From NCBI GenBank assembly GCA_963712595.1, contig CAVQIM010000001.1, positions 682,001 through 746,000 of the forward strand: a stretch of DNA of 64,000 bases, read 5' to 3'. The position numbers and the translations under genes were made by a program. Below, one piece after another: positions 55,210 through 63,282 of this stretch. How positions within the stretch are numbered: position 1 is the first letter of the stretch; each line of letters begins with the position of its first letter. The notes under the pieces are model-generated. The model was not told the origin of the DNA. It did not search any database and saw only the letters and a list, made by a program, of their open reading frames with translations. The DNA is from VRUE01 sp963712595. GTDB lineage: Bacteria; Actinomycetota; Thermoleophilia; Solirubrobacterales; 70-9.

Positions 55210-55962
55210 TCAGTGGTGGTGATGGTGCGGCGGCAGGATCGCCCGGCCGCCCCCCCCGGGGAGCTCGACGATGGCGCCACCGTAGGTCGCCTCCAGCACG
55301 CTCAGGTCCTCCAGCACCTCCGCCGGCGACCCGCAGGCGATCTGGCGGCCGTTGATGCAGAGGACGAGGTCGCAGCCACGCGCCTGTTCGAGATCGTGGG
55401 TGGCGATGACGACGCCCCGCCCCTCCCCCGCCATCTCCGCGATCAGGGCTTCGAGCCCCTCGCTGCTGGGCCGGTCTAGCCCGGAGAAGGGCTCGTCGAG
55501 CAGCAGCACCCCGGCGTCCTGCACCAGCGCCCGGGCGATCAGAACCCGCTGGCGCTGGCCACCGGAGAGACGGCCGAAGGTTTCCCCGGCGAGAGCCCGC
55601 AACCCGACCCGGTCGAGCGCCCGCGCCGCCGCCTCACGCTGGCTACGCCCGGGCCGTCGCCACCAAGGCAGCCCCGGGAGCGCACCCATCGTCGCCACGT
55701 CGAGGGCAGAGACGGGGTAATCGAGGCGCGAGCGCTCGGTCTGGGGAACGGAGCCGCAGGTCGTCGCCACCCGCAACGCCCCCGCGAGCGGGCGCAGCTC
55801 GCCGAGCAGGCTGCGCAGAAGGGTGGTCTTGCCGCCCCCGTTGGGCCCCAGCAGCGCCAGCGTCTGCCCCGGTGCCAACGAGAAGCCAACGCCCGAGATC
55901 GCCGGCATGCCGTCGTAGCCTGCCGCGAGCCCGGCGGCCTCGATCAGTGGACCGGCGCGCAT
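55210..55962 (-). CDS. znuC: Zinc/manganese ABC transporter ATPase with poly-His tail
   Basis: The protein has 250 residues. Walker A is LLGPNGGGKTTLLRSL (about 38-53), the signature LSGGQRQRVLIARAL, Walker B VLLLDEPFSGLD and switch THDLEQ. The protein ends PPHHHHH, a possible metal-sensing or buffering tail. It overlaps the fusion gene upstream by 19 bp. Confidence 0.9.
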   Translation of the reverse strand: MRAGPLIEAAGLAAGYDGMPAISGVGFSLAPGQTLALLGPNGGGKTTLLRSLLGELRPLAGALRVATTCGSVPQTERSRLDYPVSALDVATMGALPGLPWWRRPGRSQREAAARALDRVGLRALAGETFGRLSGGQRQRVLIARALVQDAGVLLLDEPFSGLDRPSSEGLEALIAEMAGEGRGVVIATHDLEQARGCDLVLCINGRQIACGSPAEVLEDLSVLEATYGGAIVELPGGGGRAILPPHHHHH

Positions 55963-57692
55963 CCATACCTCCCGCCGGTGAAGCCTCGGACCATCGAGTC
56001 GGCGTTGGCCGCCTCCATCTGCAGGTAGGTGACGCCGTCGGAGCCCTCGGGGCCGAGCGTGTCGCCGTAGAGCGCGTACTCGGCCGAGGCGCCGGTCTGC
56101 GCGGCGATCGCTTCGGCGACCTTTGGGCTGAGCGAGCTCTCGGGAAAGATCGCCTCGACGCCTTCGCGTTCGATCAGGTCGGCGAGCGCGCTGAGGTCCT
56201 TCGCGGAGGGCTGGGCTTGGCTGGTCTGCGAGGGGATGACGGCACCGACCACGTCGATCCCGTAGCGCTCGGCGAAGTAGCCGAAGGCGTCGTGGTCGGT
56301 GACCAGCTTGCGACGAGCGGCCGGGACGGAGTCCATGCAGCGGGCGATGCCCCCATCGAGCGTCCGCAGCTCGTCCAGATAGGAGCGGGCGTTGCGCTCG
56401 AACTCGCGTCGGCGGGCCGGGTCGACCGCCGACAGGCGGCGCTCGATCTCGCGCACCGCCGCCTCGGCGTTGTGCGGGTCATGCCACCAGTGCGGGTCGT
56501 ACCGCGATGCCTCGGCGCCGCTCGACTCGCCCGGCAGCTGCTCCGGCACGGCCTTCCCCAGGTCGACCACCTGCGCGTCGCTGCCGCTGTCGGAGACGAC
56601 TTGCCCGATCCACTCGTCGAGGTCGTCGCCGCTGGCGAAGACCAGCTTCGCTTCCGCCGTTGCGACGACGTCGCTGGGACGAGGCTCGTAGCTGTGGGGG
56701 TCCGTGTTCGGCTGCAGGATCTGATCGACCGCGACGGCCTCGCCGCCGACCTCGCGAACGAAGTCGCCGATCTGGGTCGTGGTCGCGACGACCTGCAGTT
56801 GCCCGCCGTCCGCCCCCGAGCTGGCGCAGCCGCTCACGCACAAGACGGCAGCGGTCAGGGCGGCAGCGGCAAGCGCCGGCGCGCGCCGAACCCGGGCCAG
56901 CGCCCGCGCGCAGGCGGCGAGGGCGAAGACCGCCCCGGAGACGACCGCGATCGTCGCGCCGGGCGGGGCGTCCGTCTTGACGGAGAGCCAGAGGCCGATC
57001 GTGCCCTCGGCGGCGACGAGGGCGACGCTGGCGATCTGCCAGCTCAGCATCCGCTCGGCGAAGAGGCGAGCGGTCAGGGCCGGCACGACGAAGAGGGCGG
57101 CGACGAGGAGCGTCCCGACCACGGAGAGGGCTGCCGTCGTAGCAAGCGCGATCAAGCCGAGCAGGGCGACCTCGCGCAGCCGGGCATCGGCGCCCAACGC
57201 CGGAGCCGAGCCGGGGTCGAAGCCGACCGCCAGCCAGCGGTGGCCGAGCAAGACGGAGACGGCAAGGGTGACCGCTGCTGCCACAGCCGCGAGGGCGATG
57301 TCGCCGGCGTCGACCAGCAGCAGGCTGCCGAAGAGCAGCGTCTCGATGTTTGCCCCGGAGCCGAAGACGTCGCTGGCGAGGATCACGCCGCCGGCGAGAC
57401 AGCCGACGAGGACGATCGCGACGCCGCTGTCCCTCCCCTCCTCGTCGCCGCGTCCGAGCAGCCAGCTCCCGAGGCTGAAGACGACGGCGGCGCCGAAGGC
57501 GCCGAGCGGGGCGGCGAAGCCGAGCCCGTCGGCGAGAACCAGCCCGGGGAAAGTCGCGGTGCCGACCGCGTGCGAGAAGAAGGCGAGCCCGCGCAGGACG
57601 ATCCAGGTGCCGAGCAGCCCGGCGGGCACGGCGAGGATCAGGATCTCGACCAAGCCACGCTGGACGAAGGGCAGCTGAAACGGCTCCAGCAC
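55944..57692 (-). CDS. Fusion of ABC-3 permease and ZnuA-like zinc-binding protein
   Basis: The protein has 582 residues. Residues 1-270 are a ZnuB-type permease (FQLPFVQRGLVEILILAVPAG, VVGTLLVAALFVVPALTARLF). It continues in frame through RAPALAAAALTAAVLCVSGC, which looks like a lipoprotein signal with lipobox, into a cluster A-I solute-binding protein: LQVVATTTQIGDF, DPHSYEPRPSD, DPHWWHDPHN, VTDHDAFGYF and FPESSLSP supply the His/Asp metal ligands. The His-rich loop of many ZnuA proteins is absent. Two genes are normal here, and no internal start codon is near the junction. The operon is likely Zur-controlled. Confidence 0.88.
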   Translation of the reverse strand: MLEPFQLPFVQRGLVEILILAVPAGLLGTWIVLRGLAFFSHAVGTATFPGLVLADGLGFAAPLGAFGAAVVFSLGSWLLGRGDEEGRDSGVAIVLVGCLAGGVILASDVFGSGANIETLLFGSLLLVDAGDIALAAVAAAVTLAVSVLLGHRWLAVGFDPGSAPALGADARLREVALLGLIALATTAALSVVGTLLVAALFVVPALTARLFAERMLSWQIASVALVAAEGTIGLWLSVKTDAPPGATIAVVSGAVFALAACARALARVRRAPALAAAALTAAVLCVSGCASSGADGGQLQVVATTTQIGDFVREVGGEAVAVDQILQPNTDPHSYEPRPSDVVATAEAKLVFASGDDLDEWIGQVVSDSGSDAQVVDLGKAVPEQLPGESSGAEASRYDPHWWHDPHNAEAAVREIERRLSAVDPARRREFERNARSYLDELRTLDGGIARCMDSVPAARRKLVTDHDAFGYFAERYGIDVVGAVIPSQTSQAQPSAKDLSALADLIEREGVEAIFPESSLSPKVAEAIAAQTGASAEYALYGDTLGPEGSDGVTYLQMEAANADSMVRGFTGGRYGCAPVH

Positions 57693-57707
57693 GCGCCCGA
57701 TTAAATC

Positions 57708-57724
57708 AAAATGAGATCCATTTT
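57708..57724. promoter_or_regulatory. Candidate Zur box
   Basis: AAAATG (57708-57713) and CATTTT (57719-57724) form a perfect inverted repeat with a 5-bp spacer in an A/T-rich patch 16 bp upstream of the zinc transporter fusion gene. It resembles the AAAATGATTTTC-type Zur boxes of Actinobacteria. Confidence 0.72.
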
Positions 57725-57779
57725 TATTTTCTTCGGGCCTTCGAACGCGCTACCGTGCCGGCGTGGAGCGGAAAGGGAC

Positions 57780-58196
57780 GTGAGGGCGCTCGTCCAGCGG
57801 GTCAGCCAGGCCGCGGTCGACGTCGAGGGCGAGCGGGTCGCCCAGATCGGGCCGGGCATGCTGGTGCTGCTCGGAGTGCGGCGGGGAGACAGTGCCGCCG
57901 AGGTCGACCGGCTCGCCGACAAGGTGCGCGCGCTGCGCATCTTCGACGACTCCGAGGGGCGGATGAACGAGCCGTTGGGGGAGCGAGAGATCCTCTGCGT
58001 GAGCCAGTTCACCCTCTACGGGGACACGCGCAAGGGCAACCGGCCCAGCTACGTCGAGGCAGCGCCCGCCGAGGAGGCTGAGCCGCTCTACGACCGCTTC
58101 TGCGAGCGCCTCGGCGCACGAAAGGGCGTCTTCGGCGCCTGCATGGGTGTGGCCCTGGTCAACGACGGCCCGGTGACCGTGGCGGTCGAGGTCTAG
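57780..58196 (+). CDS. dtd: D-aminoacyl-tRNA deacylase
   Basis: GTG 57780 (VRALVQRVSQAAVDVEG) has AAAGGG upstream; the longer frame starts inside the Zur-box region. The protein has 138 residues. SQFTLYGDTRKGNRPSY and NDGPVTV are the two catalytic and cross-subunit motifs of DTD. It removes D-amino acids (and Gly from tRNA-Ala) from mischarged tRNA. Confidence 0.92.
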   Translation: MRALVQRVSQAAVDVEGERVAQIGPGMLVLLGVRRGDSAAEVDRLADKVRALRIFDDSEGRMNEPLGEREILCVSQFTLYGDTRKGNRPSYVEAAPAEEAEPLYDRFCERLGARKGVFGACMGVALVNDGPVTVAVEV

Positions 58197-58203
58197 CCGG
58201 TCC

Positions 58204-58623
58204 TCACGCCGGGGGCGTTCTGCGCAGCGCTCGCCAAAGCTCCTGCGTGTCCCCCACCACCCAGACTTCGTCGATCGCACCGCCGGATAGCCGGAAGAAG
58301 GCAGCGCCGCTGTACTCGACCCTTGCCCCAGTCGGAGCGATCTCACCAAGCGCCCCCCGATGCGTGCCGCTCCAGCTCATCCGGGTGACGATGCGGTCTC
58401 CGACGGCGAGGATCTCGTCGAGCCGGTTGTGCCAGTCCGGAAAGGCGGTCCGCACGGACTCGACGTAGCGCTTGAGCTCGGGGAGGCCGGTGACCTCGGC
58501 GCCGAGCGAGCCCCGAAAGCGGACTTCGACGGAGACGATCTCGTCGGCTATGTCGAGCTTCCACCCGTTCCACAGCTCGTCGTAGAAGCGCCTCACAACC
58601 GCTTCGTTGGCCACCTCACCCAT
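58204..58623 (-). CDS. SnoaL-like/ester cyclase family protein
   Basis: The protein has 139 residues with the NTF2-like fold: VVRRFYDELWNGWKLDIADEIVS, VESVRTAFPDWHNRLDEILAVGDRIVTRMSWSGTHRG and a closing IDEVWVVGD. Relatives include polyketide cyclases and many uncharacterised proteins; no substrate is evident. It is 6 bp downstream of pdxH on the same strand. Confidence 0.8.
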   Translation of the reverse strand: MGEVANEAVVRRFYDELWNGWKLDIADEIVSVEVRFRGSLGAEVTGLPELKRYVESVRTAFPDWHNRLDEILAVGDRIVTRMSWSGTHRGALGEIAPTGARVEYSGAAFFRLSGGAIDEVWVVGDTQELWRALRRTPPA

Positions 58624-58629
58624 GTAGCC

Positions 58630-59214
58630 CTACGGCGCCAGCAGCGAGTGGCGCCAACCGTCCTCGCTCGCCTCGTAGAGGTCGCGCTCATGGAGGCGGT
58701 CGGGCGATTCGCGCCAAAGCTCCACGACCTCGGGGACGATGCGGATGGCGCCCCAATCGGGCGGGCACTCGATCGCCTCCCCGGCCTCGGCCTGCAGCGT
58801 CGCGAGCCGCTCGCGCAACGGGTCGAGGCCCTCGATCGTCTCGCCCTGGCGGGACACCAGCGCCTGCAACCGGTGGTCGCGAGGACGCGACGCGAAGAGC
58901 TCCTCGGCGAGCTCGCGGTCCGCCACCTCCGCCCTGCCCTCGATGCGGACCTGGCGACCGAGTGCCGGCCAGTGAAAGACCGCGGCGACCTGGGGATTGC
59001 GGCGCAGCTCGTCGGCCTTGCGGGTCCAGAGCGCGGTGGTGAAGACGAGCGCGTCGGGCTCGAGGCGTTTGAGCGAGACCACGCGCGCCGAAGGGCGGCC
59101 GTCGGCCGTCGCCGTGGCCAGCGTCATCGCCGCCGCGGCCGGGACCTCCGCCGCGCGAGCTTCCTCGAGCCAGCGGCCGACGATCTCGAGCGGTCGGTCG
59201 GGTGGCGTCTCCAT
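58630..59214 (-). CDS. pdxH: Pyridoxine/pyridoxamine 5'-phosphate oxidase
   Basis: ATG 59214 (METPPDRPLEIVGRWLEEA) is the real start; the frame is open upstream only as a shadow of the TetR gene. The protein has 194 residues. RPSARVVSLKRLEPDALVFTT, KADELRRNPQVAAVFHWPALGRQVRIEG and IRIVPEVVELWRESPDRLHERD are PdxH FMN and substrate motifs. It makes PLP, cofactor of the aminotransferase in this window among others. Confidence 0.92.
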   Translation of the reverse strand: METPPDRPLEIVGRWLEEARAAEVPAAAAMTLATATADGRPSARVVSLKRLEPDALVFTTALWTRKADELRRNPQVAAVFHWPALGRQVRIEGRAEVADRELAEELFASRPRDHRLQALVSRQGETIEGLDPLRERLATLQAEAGEAIECPPDWGAIRIVPEVVELWRESPDRLHERDLYEASEDGWRHSLLAP

Positions 59215-59256
59215 GCATGGATTATTATCACCATTCGAATTGGAATTACAATCTGA
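59215..59256. promoter_or_regulatory. Divergent promoter region pdxH/TetR
   Basis: This is a 42-bp A/T-rich gap with the palindrome ATTCGAAT (59233-59240) and the repeated GAATT-type half-sites. It is a likely operator for the TetR protein encoded to the right; the exact site is uncertain. Confidence 0.45.
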
Positions 59257-59934
59257 ATGACCACCCGGCCGAACAGAGAGACCCGTGCCGAGCGCCAGGC
59301 CCGCACCCGCGCCGAGCTGCTGGCGACCGCCGCCACGGTCTTCGCTCAGCGCGGCTACGAGGGCGCCTCGGTGGAGGAGATCGCCGAGCGGGCCGGGTAC
59401 TCGCACGGCGCCGTCTACTCCAACTTCGCCAGCAAGGCCGACCTCTTTCTCGCCGTCTTCGAGGAGTACATGGCCGGCAGGGCGCGTGAGCTGGCGGAGA
59501 CCCAGGTCGGGCTGGACGAGGACACGCCGCTGGAGCTGCGCGCTCGCGCGCTCGCCGACCAGTGGATGGAGCGCTTCGCCGCCGACCGCGAGTCGTTCCT
59601 CCTGCACATGGAGTTCATCGCCCACGCCGGGCGCGAGCCCGAGCTCGCCGAACGCTTCGGCACCCGCTCGGCGGCGCTGCGCGAGGCGATCGCCGCCTAC
59701 ATCTCCGACTACCAAGAGCAAGAAGGCATCGAGGCGTCGCTCTCTCCCGCCGACCTGGCACTGGTGCTGCGCTCGCTCGGAATCGGCCTCGCCCTCGAAG
59801 CGCTGGTAAGCCCCACGGCGGTGCGCAAAGACGTCTATGGAGACTTCGTCGAGCTGCTGGTGACGATGCTGCGTGAACACAGCGCCACGAAACCCCTGGG
59901 GCGCTCCGCCAAGAAGACCTCGAGGAAGCGATGA
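59257..59934 (+). CDS. TetR family transcriptional regulator
   Basis: The protein has 225 residues. The HTH is in residues 10-60: RTRAELLATAATVFAQRGYEGASVEEIAERAGYSHGAVYSNFASKADLF. The ligand-binding half has no known signature. It is divergent from pdxH and overlaps the methyltransferase gene by 4 bp (ATGA), so it may control both directions. Confidence 0.9.
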   Translation: MTTRPNRETRAERQARTRAELLATAATVFAQRGYEGASVEEIAERAGYSHGAVYSNFASKADLFLAVFEEYMAGRARELAETQVGLDEDTPLELRARALADQWMERFAADRESFLLHMEFIAHAGREPELAERFGTRSAALREAIAAYISDYQEQEGIEASLSPADLALVLRSLGIGLALEALVSPTAVRKDVYGDFVELLVTMLREHSATKPLGRSAKKTSRKR

Positions 59935-60680
59935 GCAGCCCCGCCTACAACCGCATGGGCCTCAACTACAGCGAGTTCCGCCGCCCTGACCCGCGGATCG
60001 AGGCGGCGATCTGGACCGCCCTCGGCGACGCCCGCAGCGTCGTCAACGTAGGAGCCGGCACCGGCTCCTACGAGCCGACCGACCGCGAGGTCATCGCGAT
60101 CGAGCCCTCCCCGGTAATGATCCGCCAGCGCCCGCCGGGCGCGGCCCCGGCGATCGAGGGAGTGGCCGAGGCGCTGCCGCTCGCGGGCGAAAGCGTCGAC
60201 GCGGCGATGGGGGTCTTGACGGTCCACCACTGGCGCGATCTCGACGCCGGCCTGGCCGAGATGCGGCGGGTCGCCCGGCGGCGGATCGTGCTGCTGACGG
60301 TCGACGTCGACGCCATCGCCGAGGTCTGGATCGTCAAGGACTACTTCCCCGGGGCAGCCGAGCTGGATCGCGAAACGATGCCCTCGATGGCCGAGCTCGC
60401 GGCCAAGCTGCCCGGCGCGGCGATCGAGGTCGTGCCCGTCCCGCGCGGCTGCCTCGACGGCTTCACTATCGCGCTCTGGGACCGGCCCGAGCTGATCCTC
60501 GATCCTGAGGTGCGACGAGCGACCTCGACCTGGCACCGGATGTCGGCGGAAGAGACCGAGCGCGGCCTCGAGCGGCTGCGGGCGGACCTCGAGAGCGGCC
60601 GCTGGGACGAGAGGCATGGCCACTTGCGCACCCGGCCCGAGCTCGACACCGGCCTGCGGTTGGTGCGGGCGGAGCTGTGA
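59931..60680 (+). CDS. SAM-dependent methyltransferase (class I)
   Basis: The protein has 249 residues. SVVNVGAGTGSYEP is motif I and binds SAM; VIAIEPSPVMIRQRP and AMGVLTVHHWRDLDAGLAEM follow. The layout resembles UbiE/type 11 methyltransferases. The substrate cannot be read. It is coupled to the TetR gene and followed by acetyltransferase genes. Confidence 0.85.
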   Translation: MSSPAYNRMGLNYSEFRRPDPRIEAAIWTALGDARSVVNVGAGTGSYEPTDREVIAIEPSPVMIRQRPPGAAPAIEGVAEALPLAGESVDAAMGVLTVHHWRDLDAGLAEMRRVARRRIVLLTVDVDAIAEVWIVKDYFPGAAELDRETMPSMAELAAKLPGAAIEVVPVPRGCLDGFTIALWDRPELILDPEVRRATSTWHRMSAEETERGLERLRADLESGRWDERHGHLRTRPELDTGLRLVRAEL

Positions 60681-60741
60681 GCGAGAGGGCGCAGGTGCTC
60701 TCCGCGCCACTCGGGCGCGCGTCATCGGCCCTGACAGCGAG

Positions 60742-61233
60742 ATGATTCGCGACGCGAGTCGGGGCGACGCCGCGGCCGTGATCGCGCTCTGGACCGAGGG
60801 GTACGTGACCGAGGGCGGCGGCGGGCGAACCGAGCCCTACCGCGAGCCCGAGTACCTCGACACGGCCCGACGCGGACGGGTCTTCGTCGCCGAGCGCACG
60901 GGATCGATCGTCGGCGTCGTCGTCCTGTTTGCGCCGGGCGCGAAGGAGCGCGCCGTCGCCCACGGCGACGAGGCGGAGCTCTCGCGGCTCGCGGTCTCAG
61001 CCGCCACACGGCGGCGGGGCATCGGCACCGCCCTGGTCGAACGCTGCGAGACGCTGGCGCGCGCGGAAGGTTGGGAAGCGATCGCGCTCTGGAGTCGCCG
61101 CTACCAAGCCCCCGCGCACCGCCTCTACGAATCCCTCGACTACCGTCGCGCACCCGCCCGCGACAGCGTCGACGAGACCGGCCACGAGCGGCTCGTCTTC
61201 AGATTGGAGCTCGGCGGAGCACCGTCACGTTGA
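60742..61233 (+). CDS. GNAT family N-acetyltransferase (1)
   Basis: ATG 60742 (MIRDASRGDAAAVIALW) is chosen because GNAT homology starts there; the upstream part shadows the methyltransferase. The protein has 163 residues. LSRLAVSAATRRRGIGTALVERCE is motif A binding acetyl-CoA. Acceptor unknown. Confidence 0.83.
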   Translation: MIRDASRGDAAAVIALWTEGYVTEGGGGRTEPYREPEYLDTARRGRVFVAERTGSIVGVVVLFAPGAKERAVAHGDEAELSRLAVSAATRRRGIGTALVERCETLARAEGWEAIALWSRRYQAPAHRLYESLDYRRAPARDSVDETGHERLVFRLELGGAPSR

Positions 61234-61253
61234 GCCGGGCGACGCTTGCCAGA

Positions 61254-61862
61254 ATGGGCACCGTGGAGAACCTCACGCCACGCCTCGAGGGGTCGATCGT
61301 CACGCTCGAGCCGCTGGTCGAGGAGCACGCCGAGGAGCTCTGGCGGGCGGCGCAGGCACCCGAGATCTGGGCCTGGCTCGCGGACCTCAACCGTCGCGAG
61401 CGGTTCGACCGCTGGATCGAGCTGACTTTGGAGGCGGTGCGGTCTGGCAGCGAGGGACCGTTCACCACCCGCGACGCTCACACCAGCGAGGCGATCGGCA
61501 GCAGCCGCTACCTCAACGTGCGCCCGGCGGACAAGGTGGTCGAGATCGGCTGGACCTGGCTCGAGCCGAGCGCCTGGCGCAGCGGGGCCAACATCGAGGC
61601 GAAGCTGCTGATGATGCGCCACGCCTTCGAGGGCCTCGGCTGCGTGCGGGTCGAGTTCAAGACCGACGCCCGCAACGAGCGCTCGCGGGCAGCGCTCGCC
61701 GCCCTGCCCGCCCAGTTCGAGGGCATCCTGCGCAACCACATGATCGTGCCCGACGTCGGCCAGCGCGATTCCGCCTACTACAGCGTGATCGACACCGAGT
61801 GGCCGGAGGTCAGGTCGAATCTGGAAGGGCGGCTCGCGCGGGGCGCGAGCCGACATGACTGA
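61254..61862 (+). CDS. GNAT family N-acetyltransferase (RimJ/RimL-like, 2)
   Basis: ATG 61254 gives 202 residues; GTG 61263 is also possible. LEGSIVTLEPLVEEHAEELWRAA and IGWTWLEPSAWRSGANIEAKLLMMRHAFEGLG followed by VRVEFKTDARNERSRAAL are the pattern of RimJ/RimL-type protein acetyltransferases. It overlaps the next gene by 8 bp. Confidence 0.83.
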   Translation: MGTVENLTPRLEGSIVTLEPLVEEHAEELWRAAQAPEIWAWLADLNRRERFDRWIELTLEAVRSGSEGPFTTRDAHTSEAIGSSRYLNVRPADKVVEIGWTWLEPSAWRSGANIEAKLLMMRHAFEGLGCVRVEFKTDARNERSRAALAALPAQFEGILRNHMIVPDVGQRDSAYYSVIDTEWPEVRSNLEGRLARGASRHD

Positions 61863-62376
61863 GCAACCGAACGCCGCGCGCATCGGCCTGCGCTACGCGG
61901 GGACCGTGGCCGAGCTCGACGCGGTCGAGCCGCTCTGGAACGCGCTGCAGGAGCACCACGCGGAGATCTCGCCCGACCTCGGCAGCGGAGCGCCGAAGCG
62001 CGAGGCCGCCGAGGCCTGGCGCATCCGCCGGGGCAAGTACGAACGCTGGCTGAAGGACCCCGACACCTTCTTCGTCATCGCCGAAGTCGCCAACGAGCCC
62101 GTCGGCTACGCCTTCGTCACAGTCGGCCCCGGCTACGCGTCGTGGGCCACCGGCGAGCGCCTCGCCGAGCTGGAGACCCTCTCGGTGCTACCCGAGAGCC
62201 GCGGCGGCGGCGTCGGCGCTGCCCTCCTCGACGCGGTTTGGAGCCGCCTCGCAACCCTGGGCGTCGAGGACATGGCGATCACCACGACGACGACCAACGT
62301 CGACTCGCACCGTTTCTACGAGCGGGAGGGATTTCGCCAGCGCTTCGTCGTCTACCACGGCAAAGCACCTGGGTAG
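61855..62376 (+). CDS. GNAT family N-acetyltransferase (3)
   Basis: The protein has 173 residues. ELETLSVLPESRGGGVGAALLDAVWSRL is motif A, and VDSHRFYEREGF is the terminal motif. It is the third consecutive GNAT gene; the three differ from each other and are not recent duplicates. Convergent with the alk-operon regulator. Confidence 0.87.
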   Translation: MTEQPNAARIGLRYAGTVAELDAVEPLWNALQEHHAEISPDLGSGAPKREAAEAWRIRRGKYERWLKDPDTFFVIAEVANEPVGYAFVTVGPGYASWATGERLAELETLSVLPESRGGGVGAALLDAVWSRLATLGVEDMAITTTTTNVDSHRFYEREGFRQRFVVYHGKAPG

Positions 62377-62402
62377 GTCATCCGTCGCTCGGCGGGGGCG
62401 GA

Positions 62403-63044
62403 TCAGCCTTCGACCGAGCCCAGGGCGTCGTCGATAAAGGGACCGAGCAGCTCGCCGGCCTTGACGGCGACGGTCTCCGGCGGGTCGGTCGGGGCGGTGA
62501 TGTAGCTGATTGCGAGTCGGACAAGGGACTCGGCGAGCAGGGCGGCCTTGGCGGCGGGGGCCTGCGGCCAGCCCTCCTGGATGGTCACAGTGAGGCGGGC
62601 CGTGGCCCACTGCACAACCGGCATGCCCTGCGTGGTGACGAAGGGCAACATGCCGCCGGTGCCGTCGTCGCTGAGCAGGAGGCGGACGAGCGGGTCCTCG
62701 CCGGCAGCGCGGAGGAACTTTTCCAGCGCCGCGCGGACGGCGCTGCGCGGATCGTCGAGGTGTTCGCGCACGGCGGCGTCGACGTCGTCGAGGAAGCGTT
62801 CGCCCTCGTGGATGACGAAGGCCTGGCCAAACTCGTCGCGGCTACCGAACTCCTTGTAGAGGGTCTGGCGGCTGACCCCGGCGGTGCCGGCGATGTCGGA
62901 CATCGTGATCTCCGACCAGGCACGGTTCTCCAGTTGGTCGCGGGCGGCGCCGAACAGCGTCTCGCGCAGGAGCTGGCGGGCGGCCTGCGGATAGGGCGTG
63001 CGGGTGGTGGCCACCGCGGGGATCGTGCCAGCCGTGGCGGTCAC
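62403..63044 (-). CDS. TetR family regulator of the alkane operon (AlkU-like)
   Basis: GTG 63044 overlaps the rubredoxin stop (GTGA), giving 213 residues; the upstream frame shadows rubredoxin. The HTH is LRETLFGAARDQLENRAWSEITMSDIAGTAGVSRQTLYKEFGSRDEF. In actinobacterial alkB-rubA-tetR operons such a regulator closes the operon and probably represses it until alkane-derived ligand is present. Confidence 0.87.
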   Translation of the reverse strand: MTATAGTIPAVATTRTPYPQAARQLLRETLFGAARDQLENRAWSEITMSDIAGTAGVSRQTLYKEFGSRDEFGQAFVIHEGERFLDDVDAAVREHLDDPRSAVRAALEKFLRAAGEDPLVRLLLSDDGTGGMLPFVTTQGMPVVQWATARLTVTIQEGWPQAPAAKAALLAESLVRLAISYITAPTDPPETVAVKAGELLGPFIDDALGSVEG

Positions 63045-63220
63045 CCCTCCGCGCCCCCGCCGACGGGCTCGAAGTCGACCTTGTCGCGGACCCCGCAATC
63101 GGGACAGGCCCAATCGTCGGGAACCTCGCTCCACGGGGTGCCGGCGGGAAACCCCTCGCGTGGGTGCCCCCGCTCCTCGTCATAGACGTAGCCGCAAGAA
63201 GGGCAGCGCCAGCGACTCAC
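63041..63220 (-). CDS. rubA: Rubredoxin (AlkG-like)
   Basis: The protein has 59 residues from GTG 63220, with GGAAGGG 6 bp upstream. CPSCGYVYD and CPDCGVRDKVDFE give the Cys4 iron site. PREGFPAGTPWSEVPDDWACPDCG is the typical rubredoxin middle. It passes electrons from rubredoxin reductase to the AlkB hydroxylase. Start and stop each overlap a neighbour by GTGA. Confidence 0.95.
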   Translation of the reverse strand: MSRWRCPSCGYVYDEERGHPREGFPAGTPWSEVPDDWACPDCGVRDKVDFEPVGGGAEG

Positions 63221-63282
63221 TGCACGCCCTTCCGGTGCGCGTTATGGGGGCATAGACCGCAAAAGGCGCACCGGAAGCTCAT
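63217..63282 (-). CDS. 21-residue Cys-rich micro-ORF between alkB and rubredoxin
   Basis: The frame runs ATG 63282 to TGA 63217. The ATG overlaps the alkB stop (ATGA) and the TGA overlaps the rubredoxin start (GTGA). The peptide begins MSFRCAFCGLCPHNAHRK and ends GVQ. It has CxxCGxC and resembles the N-terminal Cys pair of a rubredoxin without the rest. It may be a remnant of a second rubredoxin gene that keeps translation coupled, or a small metal-binding peptide. Confidence 0.5.
   Translation of the reverse strand: MSFRCAFCGLCPHNAHRKGVQ
63229..63277. repeat. Inverted repeat inside the alkB-rubredoxin junction
   Basis: CTTCCGGTGCGC (63229-63240) and GCGCACCGGAAG (63266-63277) are perfect 12-bp complements with a 25-base loop. 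The stem covers nearly the whole micro-ORF and could tune downstream translation or protect the alkB mRNA 3' end. Confidence 0.7.
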
